From Nocardioides jensenii JCM 1364 = NBRC 14755 (GTDB lineage Bacteria; Actinomycetota; Actinomycetes; Propionibacteriales; Nocardioidaceae): DNA of 32,951 bases. The notes below the pieces were generated by a model. That model made no database searches. It worked only from the letters and a program-made list of their open reading frames with translations, and had not been told where the DNA came from. The stretch is taken from contig NZ_BCRJ01000115.1 of assembly GCF_001552535.1 (NCBI RefSeq), positions 1 to 32,951 on the forward strand, in the 5' to 3' direction. The position numbers and the translations under genes are program-made. Within the stretch, counting starts at the first letter, position 1. Each line of letters starts with the position of its first letter. Positions 7,111 through 14,342 of the stretch are shown here, one piece after another.

Positions 7111-8154
7111 ATGGTTGTCGTCATGTCCCCCGAGGCGACCGACGAAGACATCGCACGCGTGGTCTCCCGCGTCGAGGGCGTCGGCGGTGAAGCGTTCGTC
7201 TCCAAAGGTGTCGTGCGCACCATCATCGGTCTGGTCGGAGACATCGAGTCGTTCCACCACCTCAACCTGCGCACCCTGCCGGGGGTCGCGGACGTGCACC
7301 GCATCTCCGACCCCTACAAGTTGGTCAGCCGCCAGCACCACGCCGAACGCTCCACGGTCTGGGTCGGCCCCGAGGGCCGGCAGGTTCCGATCGGCCCCGA
7401 CTCGTTCACGTTCATTGCCGGGCCGTGTGCCGTCGAGACCGCCGACCAGACCGTCGAAGCGGCCCGGATGGCCCAGTCCGCGGGCGCCACGATCCTGCGC
7501 GGCGGCGCGTTCAAGCCGCGCACCTCGCCGTATGCCTTCCAGGGGCTCGGCGTGGCCGGCCTCGAGATCCTGGCCGGGGTGCGCGAGTCCACCGGCATGC
7601 CCGTGGTCACCGAGGTGGTCGACGCCCGCGACGTGCCTGTCGTGGCCGAATACGCCGACATGCTCCAGATCGGCACCCGCAACGCCGCCAACTTCGGCCT
7701 CCTCCAGGCCGTCGGCGAGTCGGGCAAGCCGGTGCTCCTCAAGCGCGGCATGACGGCCACCATCGAGGAGTGGCTGATGGCCGCCGAGTACGTCGCCCAG
7801 CGCGGCAACCTCGACATCGTGCTCTGCGAACGCGGCATCCGCACGTTCGAGCCCTCCACGCGCAACACTCTCGACATCTCCGCGGTGCCGGTGGTGCAGG
7901 CCACCAGTCATCTGCCGATCATCATCGACCCCTCCCACGCCGCCGGGCGCAAAGACCTCGTCGTGCCACTCTCCCGGGCGGCGATCGCGGTCGGGGCCGA
8001 CGGTGTGATCGTCGACGTCCACCCGCAGCCCGAGGTCGCGCTCTGCGACGGGCCCCAGGCCCTGCTCGGCACCGAGCTGCGCGAGCTGGCCCAGGCGGTA
8101 CGCCGACTGCCCCCGGCCGTGGGTCGGGTCGACGCGAGCACGCTCAAGCGCTGA
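7111..8154 (+). CDS. aroF: 3-deoxy-7-phosphoheptulonate synthase, type I-beta
   Basis: A 347-residue enzyme joining phosphoenolpyruvate and erythrose 4-phosphate in the first step of the shikimate pathway. Residues 1-70 look like the ferredoxin-like (ACT-type) regulatory domain of Thermotoga-type enzymes, which mediates feedback by tyrosine or phenylalanine. The TIM-barrel follows, with AGPCAVE, the phosphate-binding LRGGAFKPRTSPYAFQGL, the GTRNAANF segment, KRGM, and the metal-site motifs DPSHAAGRK and DVHPQPEVALCDGPQAL. Its length is normal for the I-beta type. A second, unrelated type II enzyme lies 7.3 kb downstream (15492-16823), so the pathway has two separately regulated entrances. Confidence 0.93.
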   Translation: MVVVMSPEATDEDIARVVSRVEGVGGEAFVSKGVVRTIIGLVGDIESFHHLNLRTLPGVADVHRISDPYKLVSRQHHAERSTVWVGPEGRQVPIGPDSFTFIAGPCAVETADQTVEAARMAQSAGATILRGGAFKPRTSPYAFQGLGVAGLEILAGVRESTGMPVVTEVVDARDVPVVAEYADMLQIGTRNAANFGLLQAVGESGKPVLLKRGMTATIEEWLMAAEYVAQRGNLDIVLCERGIRTFEPSTRNTLDISAVPVVQATSHLPIIIDPSHAAGRKDLVVPLSRAAIAVGADGVIVDVHPQPEVALCDGPQALLGTELRELAQAVRRLPPAVGRVDASTLKR

Positions 8155-8247
8155 CCGGGCCACTCGCAAGGGAGTCGGGCCACGGTTCAGGGCTTGACCG
8201 CACCGGATAGAAATTGGACGACGTCCCCCACCGATCAGGAGCCATCC

Positions 8248-9072
8248 GTGCCCGCGCCCACCATGCTCACCGTCACGTCGAGCGAGCAGCTGACGCCACA
8301 CCTGGTGCGCGTGCACTTCACCGGTGAGCTCACCAACTTCTCCGGGAGCACCGAGACCGACCGCTACGTGAAGCTGGTCTTCAAGCAGCCGGGCGTCGAC
8401 TACCCCGAGCCACTGGACATGAAGGCCCTGCGCGGAACGCTTCCTCCGGAGCAGATGCCGGTGGTGCGCACCTACACGGTGCGCCGGCTCGACACCGCGG
8501 CCGGCACCCTGGCCATCGACTTCGTGGTGCACGGAGACGAGGGGGTCGCCGGCCCCTGGGCTGCCAGCGCCCGGCCCGGGGACGAGCTTCCGGCCAACGG
8601 TCCCGGCGGCGGATACGCACCACGTGAGGACGTCGACTGGCACCTGTTGGCCTGTGACGAGTCCGGGCTGCCCGCGGTGGCGGCGGCCATCGAGGCGCTT
8701 CCCGACCACGCCGTGGCTCGAGTGCTGGTCGAGGTCGCAGGCGAGGACGACGTGATCGAGCTCGACGAGGGTGAGGGAGTCGAGGTCACCTGGCTGCTCC
8801 GCGGCGCCCCCTCCCACGACGTACCCGAGGAACGGGCCGGCAAGAACGCTCCCCTGGTGCAGGCGATCCGCGACCTGGACTGGCTGCCCGGACGCGTGCA
8901 GGCCTTCGTGCACGGCGAGGCGGCGGCCGTGATGCACGGCGTACGGCCCCTGCTGCTCGTCGAGAGAGGTCTGACCCGCGACGACGTGTCGATCTCGGGC
9001 TACTGGCGCCGTGGACGCACCGAGGAGGGGTTCCGCGAGTGGAAGCAGGAGCTGGCCCGCACGGAGGCCTGA
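8248..9072 (+). CDS. Siderophore-interacting protein (FAD-dependent ferric-siderophore reductase family)
   Basis: A 274-residue flavoprotein of the SIP/ViuB group, which reduces ferric siderophores in the cytoplasm to release iron. The N-terminal FAD-binding barrel contains the RTYTVRRLD motif and the loop HGDEGVAGPWAASARPGDEL. The C-terminal NAD(P)H domain has ACDESGLPAVAAAIEALP and ends with the family signature SGYWRRGRTEEGFREWKQE. I chose GTG 8248 because AGGAG (8237-8241) lies six bases upstream; a TTG at 8194 would add 18 poorly conserved residues. No siderophore transporter or synthesis gene is adjacent, so it may serve imported siderophores. No DtxR-type box was recognised. Confidence 0.88.
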   Translation: MPAPTMLTVTSSEQLTPHLVRVHFTGELTNFSGSTETDRYVKLVFKQPGVDYPEPLDMKALRGTLPPEQMPVVRTYTVRRLDTAAGTLAIDFVVHGDEGVAGPWAASARPGDELPANGPGGGYAPREDVDWHLLACDESGLPAVAAAIEALPDHAVARVLVEVAGEDDVIELDEGEGVEVTWLLRGAPSHDVPEERAGKNAPLVQAIRDLDWLPGRVQAFVHGEAAAVMHGVRPLLLVERGLTRDDVSISGYWRRGRTEEGFREWKQELARTEA

Positions 9073-9107
9073 GCCGGCCACGGTTTCGCCCGTTTCGTCA
9101 CGTCGCC

Positions 9108-9113
9108 TAGGCT
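9108..9113 (+). promoter_or_regulatory. Putative -10 (TAGGCT) for zinc-ribbon gene 1
   Basis: TAGGCT places the transcription start near 9120, giving a short leader of about 20 bases that carries a GAGGAG ribosome site at 9132-9137 before ATG 9142. Confidence 0.5.
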
Positions 9114-9141
9114 CTTGGGCGTTCACGGGGCGAGGAGCGAC

Positions 9142-10206
9142 ATGAATTTCTGTAGGCAATGCGGTGCAGCACTCGGTCCGGGCCGGTTCTGCATCAACTG
9201 TGGCGCGCCCGTCGACCAGCAACCCACTGCCCGCGGCAACGACGAGTCGGCCGCGGAGAAGACGGCGGTCAGACTGCCCGCGGTCCAACCGGATGCCTCC
9301 ACGGGCACCCGTTATCCGCTCTACCCGCCGGCGGGTCAGCCCAGCGAGCCGACGCCGCCGCCCTTGTTCGCCGACGAGGTCACCACCCGTGCCCCCGAGC
9401 AGTCGCCTGCCTCACCCTGGGTGCCGGCCTCGAGCACCCAGACCTCGCCCCGGTTTCCGGCCCAGCCGCAGAGTCCGGCCCAGCCGCCGGCCGATGTCGG
9501 TTCCCACCGCTCCGGTCAGGACAAGCGCTCCCCGCTGATCTGGCTCCTCCCGTTGCTGGTGGCGCTGATCGCCGCGGCCAGCATCGGCGTCTGGCTCGGC
9601 AACCGCGACGACGGCTCGACCGACACCCGCGGATCCGACGACCAGTCACAGACCACCGGCGACTCCACCGGGTCGACGTCGCCGAGCACCGACCCCACCC
9701 CGACCACGCCGACCACGCCGTCGCCCGACGCCGATGCCAAGGACCTCGCTTCCGAGGTGACCGCCTCCGGTCCGCCGCCGCGTCGACCCGGCAAGGACGT
9801 GAACGGCAAGAAGGTCAGCTATCCGGTGACGAACATGTTCGACGGCTCACCCTCGACGGCGTACCGCATCGCCGGCGACGGCACCGGCGAGACGATCACG
9901 TTCACCCTGCCGGCCGAGTCGACGATCAAGGAAGTCGGCCTGATCAACGGGTACGCCAAGCTGGACCCAGGCGCGAACTGGTACCAGCGCAACCGCAAGA
10001 TCACCAAGGTGGAGTGGCTCTTCGACGACGGCACGAGCCTCGAGCAGACCTTGCGCAACACCACGGACATGCAGGTGATCGGGGTCAAGGACGCGGTCAC
10101 CAGCACCATCCGCATGCGCATCGTGTCGGTCACCGAACACTCCGGACCGCCGTTGTGGAACGTGACCGCGGTCAGCGAGGTCGTGCTCCGCGGCACCACC
10201 GACTGA
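9142..10206 (+). CDS. Zinc-ribbon, single-helix membrane protein with discoidin-like outer domain
   Basis: A 354-residue protein starting at ATG 9142 after GAGGAG. Residues 1-22 form a zinc ribbon with Cys4, Cys7, Cys17 and Cys20. A Pro/Ser-rich linker runs to residue 130, a single transmembrane helix spans about 131-153, and a Ser/Thr/Pro/Asp-rich stalk covers 154-200. The C-terminal domain (about 200-354) starts at VSYPVTNMFDGSPSTAYRI and has the beta-sandwich pattern of discoidin/NADase-type glycan-binding domains found in actinobacterial zinc-ribbon proteins. Predicted topology is ribbon inside, discoidin-like domain outside. The partner and ligand are unknown. It is the first of three adjacent genes with almost the same ribbon, which suggests a shared cytoplasmic partner. 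Confidence 0.8.
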   Translation: MNFCRQCGAALGPGRFCINCGAPVDQQPTARGNDESAAEKTAVRLPAVQPDASTGTRYPLYPPAGQPSEPTPPPLFADEVTTRAPEQSPASPWVPASSTQTSPRFPAQPQSPAQPPADVGSHRSGQDKRSPLIWLLPLLVALIAAASIGVWLGNRDDGSTDTRGSDDQSQTTGDSTGSTSPSTDPTPTTPTTPSPDADAKDLASEVTASGPPPRRPGKDVNGKKVSYPVTNMFDGSPSTAYRIAGDGTGETITFTLPAESTIKEVGLINGYAKLDPGANWYQRNRKITKVEWLFDDGTSLEQTLRNTTDMQVIGVKDAVTSTIRMRIVSVTEHSGPPLWNVTAVSEVVLRGTTD

Positions 10207-10231
10207 CGTCGAAGGTTTGGACCCGATCTGA

Positions 10232-10246
10232 GGGGGTATCGCCCCC
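10232..10246 (+). terminator. Possible weak terminator hairpin after zinc-ribbon gene 1
   Basis: GGGGG (10232-10236) and CCCCC (10242-10246) could pair around a five-base loop. No T-tract follows, so termination is only possible. Confidence 0.3.
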
Positions 10247-10286
10247 GAGTCGACCGCGCCTGAGCGCGCCCGCACCCGCGGGCCAC

Positions 10287-10292
10287 TAGGGT
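10287..10292 (+). promoter_or_regulatory. Putative -10 (TAGGGT) for zinc-ribbon gene 2
   Basis: TAGGGT predicts transcription start near 10299, a leader of about 43 bases, and a CGGAG ribosome site at 10329-10333 before ATG 10342. Confidence 0.45.
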
Positions 10293-10341
10293 GCTGTCAC
10301 TGACAGTTGTCGCGAGTGACACAACGATCGGAGTCATCACC

Positions 10342-12315
10342 ATGAGCCAGTGCCCGCAATGCGGTACGGCGACCACGGTGGGCCAGCCCTTCTGCGGCGC
10401 GTGTGGGGCAACCCTCGCACCAGCGGCCCAGGCACCCACCCCTGACGAGGGCCAGACCCAGATCCGGGGTCAGCAGCCGACCGAACAGTTCCCGGCGCAG
10501 CAGCCGCCCCAGCAGTGGGGTCAGCCACAGCAGCCTCCCGCCCCGCCCGCCGGCCAGCAGTACGGCGCTCCGCAGGGCCAGCCCCAACCGCCACAAGGTC
10601 CGCCGCCCGGCCAGCCCCAGTACGGCGCCCCCCAGGGCCAGCCTCAGCACGGTGCGCCGCAGGGCCAGCAGTACGGCGCTCACCAGGCCGCTCCTCAGGG
10701 TCAGCAGTGGGGTGCTCCGCAGGGTCAGCAGTACGGCTCACAGCAGCAGTACGGCGGCCCGCAGGGTGGCGGCTTCGACTTCTCAAAGCTGTTGATCGGC
10801 AACTGGGCCGGCATGGCGATGGTGGCCGGGGCCGCCCTCGGTGTCGCCTTTGTCCTGGGTCTGATCTTCGCGTTCACCACGGCCGACGACCTCTCGGTCG
10901 GCAGTGCCATCTGGACCACGCTTGCGCAGACCGCCGCCGCGTTCGGTGCGAACACGATCGTCGACGGTGGTGAGACCTTCGGTGGGGGCGACTCGTCGTT
11001 GAGCCTGGGCCAGTACCCACTCCTTGCCACTTTCCTGGCCTTCGGCGTGGCTGGCTACCTGTTCCGCCGTACCACCGCGTCCTACACGAACATCAAGGAC
11101 GCCTTGCTCGACGCGGTCCGCGCCGCACTGATTCTCGCCGTCGCCGTCACCGTGATCGCCATCGTGGTCAGCATCGCCAGCCCCGAGATCAAGGGCTACC
11201 TCGACCAGGGCTCCGACGGTGACTCCGTCGGCATTCTCGTCTTCAACGGTGACTCGAAGGTGTCCGTCGCCGGAGCGATCTTCCTGCCACTGATCCTGAT
11301 GACCGTCGTGCTTGCCCTCGTCGCGTTCACGCGCCGCGACTGGCTCACCGGCAAGGCAGCACTGGTGCACGACTGGGTCGCCGCGCCGATCAAGGGACTG
11401 GGCGCCCTCGTGGCCGGACTCTTCGTGCTCGGACTGATCTATGCGATCTGCCAGATCATCGGCGAGAAGGACGCCCGCGGATTCGTCGAGGTGATGCGTG
11501 CACTGGTCGTGCTGCCCAGTATGGGTGTCTTCCTTCTCGGTCTCGGCGTCTTCGGAAAGATGGGCTCCACCTCGGAGTACGACGGCCCGGGTGGCGATGA
11601 CGAAGAGAGCGACTGGGACCGCATCGGCGACTTCGCCGACGACCACGGAGCGGTCTTCTGGGTCGCGCCCATCGCCGCCATCGCGCTGGCAGCGGGTGTT
11701 CTCTGGTACATCCACACCGTGACTCCCGACAAGACGAAGCTGCTGAAGAACTTCGGCATCTACCTCGCCTCGTTGATCGTCTTCGTGCCGATCCTGGTTC
11801 GGTTCGCCAACGCCCACGTGGGCGGTGAGATCGAGGCCGACGGCGATGACGGAAGCTTCTCCTCCACCGTGGGCATCGAGGGCTTCCAGACGATGTTCTT
11901 CTTCCTGCTGATCTCGTTGGTCGCGGCGGCCGTCATCCTCGTGGTGACCGGCAACCTCGACGTCAACGCGCTCAAGGCCAAGGCATCCAGCTTCCAGGGG
12001 CAGCCCGGACAGGGCCAGCCGGGCCAGCAGTGGGGCCAACCCCAGCAGGGCCAGCCCGGCCAGCAGTGGGGCCAGCCCCAGCAGGGCCAGCCTCAGGGTC
12101 AACCCGGCCAGCACTGGGGCCAACCCCAACAGGGCCAGCCGCAAGGCCAGCCCGGCCAGCAGTGGGGCCAGCCGCAGGGTCAGCCCCAGCCGCCGCAGGG
12201 GCAGCCGCCGCAGGGTCAGCCGCCGCAGCAGTGGGGTCAGCCCCAACAGCCGCAGCAGCCGCCCTACGGCCAGCAGCCGCCGCAGCAGGGTGGGTGGCAG
12301 CCGCCCAACCAGTGA
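10342..12315 (+). CDS. Zinc-ribbon polytopic membrane protein with Gln/Pro/Gly-rich ends
   Basis: A 657-residue protein of unknown function. The zinc ribbon at residues 1-25 has Cys4, Cys7, Cys18 and Cys21. Residues 24-160 are low complexity, built of repeats such as GAPQGQPQ and GQQYGAPQGQ. About nine transmembrane helices follow, from NWAGMAMVAGAALGVAFVLG to a last helix in GFQTMFFFLLISLVAAAVIL. A second low-complexity tail (about 550-657) repeats GQPGQQWGQPQQ. Odd helix number with a cytoplasmic ribbon would put the tail outside, but topology needs testing. The membrane part is paralogous to the next gene: the pattern F(D)-x-x-x-LL-x-GNW before helix 1 and the LFRR-T-x-SY segment recur. 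ATG 10342 was chosen because the ribbon begins there and a ribosome site precedes it. Confidence 0.78.
   Translation: MSQCPQCGTATTVGQPFCGACGATLAPAAQAPTPDEGQTQIRGQQPTEQFPAQQPPQQWGQPQQPPAPPAGQQYGAPQGQPQPPQGPPPGQPQYGAPQGQPQHGAPQGQQYGAHQAAPQGQQWGAPQGQQYGSQQQYGGPQGGGFDFSKLLIGNWAGMAMVAGAALGVAFVLGLIFAFTTADDLSVGSAIWTTLAQTAAAFGANTIVDGGETFGGGDSSLSLGQYPLLATFLAFGVAGYLFRRTTASYTNIKDALLDAVRAALILAVAVTVIAIVVSIASPEIKGYLDQGSDGDSVGILVFNGDSKVSVAGAIFLPLILMTVVLALVAFTRRDWLTGKAALVHDWVAAPIKGLGALVAGLFVLGLIYAICQIIGEKDARGFVEVMRALVVLPSMGVFLLGLGVFGKMGSTSEYDGPGGDDEESDWDRIGDFADDHGAVFWVAPIAAIALAAGVLWYIHTVTPDKTKLLKNFGIYLASLIVFVPILVRFANAHVGGEIEADGDDGSFSSTVGIEGFQTMFFFLLISLVAAAVILVVTGNLDVNALKAKASSFQGQPGQGQPGQQWGQPQQGQPGQQWGQPQQGQPQGQPGQHWGQPQQGQPQGQPGQQWGQPQGQPQPPQGQPPQGQPPQQWGQPQQPQQPPYGQQPPQQGGWQPPNQ
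10495..10770 (+). repeat. Coding tandem repeats for the N-terminal Gln/Pro/Gly region
   Basis: Imperfect repeats of CAGGGCCAGC, CCCCAGTACGGCGC and GGTCAGCAGT type encode GQ-P-QYGAPQ units. The lengths vary, as expected for slippage-prone DNA. Confidence 0.75.
11995..12312 (+). repeat. Coding tandem repeats for the C-terminal Gln/Pro/Gly tail
   Basis: Repeated blocks containing GGCCAGCAGTGGGGCCAGCC encode about five QQWGQPQ or HWGQPQ units with synonymous drift between copies. They degrade into a QPPQGQPP run before the stop. Confidence 0.8.
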
Positions 12316-12339
12316 CCTGACTGGGTGCACAGGCACATC

Positions 12340-12381
12340 ACGACAGCCGTCGGTCCGCACGTGCGGACCGACGGCTGTCGT
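12340..12381 (+). terminator. 42-bp perfect palindrome, probable strong terminator
   Basis: The arms 12340-12360 and 12361-12381 are exact reverse complements (arm core CGACAGCCGTCGGTCCGCAC) with no spacer. It lies 25 bases after the stop of zinc-ribbon gene 2. A second stem, CGTCGTTC (12379-12386) with GAACGACG (12391-12398) around TCGG, overlaps its end and would compete with it. No T-tract follows. Confidence 0.75.
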
Positions 12382-12442
12382 CGTTCTCGGGAACGACGCG
12401 GAACAGTTCCTGGATTCGGGCACGAGTGGGGGTGGTTCGCAC

Positions 12443-12448
12443 TACTCT
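12443..12448 (+). promoter_or_regulatory. Putative -10 (TACTCT) for zinc-ribbon gene 3
   Basis: TACTCT predicts transcription start near 12455 and a leader of about 27 bases, with GGAG at 12472-12475 before ATG 12482. It lies downstream of the palindrome, so this gene appears to be transcribed separately. Confidence 0.45.
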
Positions 12449-12481
12449 GCGGCGCAGGCCACCAGCGATTCGGAGTCAACG

Positions 12482-14299
12482 ATGAAGTTCTGCCCGCAGT
12501 GCGGCACCCCCACCTCCCCCGGCCACGCCTTCTGCGGTTCCTGCGGAAGCCCGTTGGCCGCTCCTGGTGCAACCGGCGGCGAGGCCGCGGCGGAGGAGCT
12601 GACCACGACGGTGATCAGGGACCCGCAGCCGTCGCCCTTCGCGCCACCACGACAGCCGGAGGGCGGTGCGCCCTCGACTCCGTGGCAGGGCGCCCCGACA
12701 CCTGAACCCGCGCCCACCCACGCGCCCTCGCCCTGGGGCACCCACCCGCAGCCCGCCGCCTTCCCCCCGCAGGGGTGGGCTCCGAGCCCGGGGCCCCACG
12801 GATCCGGGCTCGCACCGACGGGCCGGGCGCCGGCTTCGCACGTCCCCGGCCAGCCTGCTCCGGCTGGCCCCGGAGGCTCGATCGACTTCCGCCAGCTCCT
12901 GGTCGGCAACTGGGTCGCAGCCTTCCTGACTGCCTTCTTCGCACTGTTCCTGGCCTTCGGCCTCTCGGCCGGCCTGATCTGGATGGGCGACCCACCCGAG
13001 ACCGGCACCAAGGACCGGCTCGTCCACAGCGCCGTGGCCGCAGCGGCGACCGTGAGCGTCGATGCCACCGGCAGCCTCGAGTACGACGGCGGCGAGATCC
13101 ACGGGCACGGCGGGACGGTTCCGCTGACCGTTGCCCTGATCAGCCTGGGTGGCGCGGCCTGGTTGTTCCGGCGGATGACGCGCAGCTACCCGACCGTCGG
13201 CCACGCGCTGGGCGATGCCGTGCGAGCCGGACTGCTCTACGCCGTGATGCTGATGGTGTTGGCGATCAGTCTTCGTGGCAATGAGGACAGCGACCTCGCC
13301 GAGGAGATGTTCGGGGACGGTGACGACGGCAGTGTCGACTGGGGCGCCACCGTCGCGAGCTCGTTCTTCCTGGGCCTGCTGGTGGTCACGGTCGTTCTGG
13401 GCCTTGCCTGCCTCGTGCGCAGGGACTGGCTCGGTCCCCGTCTCCGGCGCGCCCACGACGTCGTCGCGGGCCCACTCCGAGGCGTCGCGGCCTACCTACT
13501 CCTGCTGCCCGTGGCCGGCGGCATCGCCAACCTGGCGTTCTGGTTCACCGCCAACAATGATGCGACCGACACCGACGGCGCCGACGCCAACCAGGTGGCC
13601 GCCGTGGTCATCGGCTCTCTCGGCAACGTCGGTGCCCTCTTCCAGAGCCTCGGCTCGGGAGCCCGGATCGGCGCATCGTGGGACAGCCGCGAATGGGAGG
13701 GCGACCGGGGCGCCGAGTGGCACCGGCTCAACTGGGTCATCGACCAGGGCGATGCCTGGGGTGGATGGTTCGCGATCCCGACGCTGCTGCTGGTGCTGAT
13801 CGTCTCGGCGTACGTCGTGCTGCGGGGCGGCCGGGCAACCGGACGGCCGATGACCAACCTGCTCGTCTGGGCAGGCGCCATGCTCGTGGTCTCCCCCGTC
13901 TTGTCCCGTGTGGCATCGGTGCGCGGAAGCGGCTCCGGTGACGGCGGCGACGGCGAGAGCTTCTCGGCCGAGGGGTACGCCGGAGTCAAGCCGAGCGACT
14001 ATCTCCTGATTCCGCTGATCGCGTTGCTGGTGGCGCTCGTCGTGGGAGCCCTCACCGGCGCATTCGACGTCAGGGCACTCGCCTCCCGCATGCAACAGCA
14101 CCCGGCCGGCGCCGGCGTTCAGCAGTCCGGTGAATGGCGTGGCCAGCCGCAGTCCTTCGCCGCCCCCGCTGCACAGAGCTCGGCGTACGCCGGGCCACCG
14201 ACCGGCGAGGATCACAACGCCACCCGGTTGCGGACGGATCCGCTCCACGACGACGAACCGCCCACACAGTGGGGTCAGTCGGTCGAACCTCCACGGTGA
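12482..14299 (+). CDS. Zinc-ribbon polytopic membrane protein, paralogue of the preceding gene
   Basis: A 605-residue protein. Its zinc ribbon has Cys4, Cys7, Cys18 and Cys21 (MKFCPQCGTPTSPGHAFCGS). A Pro/Gly/Ala-rich region spans about residues 25-130, followed by about nine helices and a short polar tail with QQS, QWGQ and GQPQ elements. Shared landmarks with the preceding protein include IDFRQLLVGNW versus FDFSKLLIGNW, AWLFRRMTRSY versus GYLFRRTTASY, and ALGDAVRAGLLYAV versus ALLDAVRAALILAV. The two therefore arose by tandem duplication and have diverged greatly. The low-complexity segments are less glutamine-rich here. ATG 12482 was chosen for the ribbon and its GGAG site; an upstream reading frame crosses the terminator and is not credible. 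Function is unknown; related proteins are annotated only as zinc-ribbon membrane proteins. Confidence 0.78.
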   Translation: MKFCPQCGTPTSPGHAFCGSCGSPLAAPGATGGEAAAEELTTTVIRDPQPSPFAPPRQPEGGAPSTPWQGAPTPEPAPTHAPSPWGTHPQPAAFPPQGWAPSPGPHGSGLAPTGRAPASHVPGQPAPAGPGGSIDFRQLLVGNWVAAFLTAFFALFLAFGLSAGLIWMGDPPETGTKDRLVHSAVAAAATVSVDATGSLEYDGGEIHGHGGTVPLTVALISLGGAAWLFRRMTRSYPTVGHALGDAVRAGLLYAVMLMVLAISLRGNEDSDLAEEMFGDGDDGSVDWGATVASSFFLGLLVVTVVLGLACLVRRDWLGPRLRRAHDVVAGPLRGVAAYLLLLPVAGGIANLAFWFTANNDATDTDGADANQVAAVVIGSLGNVGALFQSLGSGARIGASWDSREWEGDRGAEWHRLNWVIDQGDAWGGWFAIPTLLLVLIVSAYVVLRGGRATGRPMTNLLVWAGAMLVVSPVLSRVASVRGSGSGDGGDGESFSAEGYAGVKPSDYLLIPLIALLVALVVGALTGAFDVRALASRMQQHPAGAGVQQSGEWRGQPQSFAAPAAQSSAYAGPPTGEDHNATRLRTDPLHDDEPPTQWGQSVEPPR

Positions 14300-14304
14300 C
14301 ACAG

Positions 14305-14338
14305 GATCCGCGCCACCTCCCGGGGAGGCGGGCGGATC
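14305..14338. terminator. Bidirectional terminator hairpin between convergent genes
   Basis: GATCCGC (14305-14311) pairs with GCGGATC (14332-14338), and CCTCC with GGAGG inside. It lies between the zinc-ribbon gene 3 stop and the threonine aldolase stop, so it can serve both. Confidence 0.6.
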
Positions 14339-14342
14339 GACG

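Noticed and set aside
7045..9288. 747-codon open frame antisense to aroF and the siderophore-interacting gene
   Set aside because: Another mirror frame of high-GC coding DNA; the sense-strand genes have all family motifs and their own start signals.
10783..12423. 546-codon antisense frame over zinc-ribbon gene 2
   Set aside because: Its Leu/Arg-rich repeats are the complement of the Gln/Pro/Gly repeats; no start signal or family is seen.
12290..12481. Upstream extension of zinc-ribbon gene 3
   Set aside because: It would translate through the 42-bp palindrome; the zinc ribbon, ribosome site and -10 support ATG 12482.
9142..14299. Secretion-system or antibiotic-resistance cluster
   Set aside because: No ATPase, peptidase or pore family is recognisable in the three zinc-ribbon proteins; membrane helices and low complexity alone do not support it.
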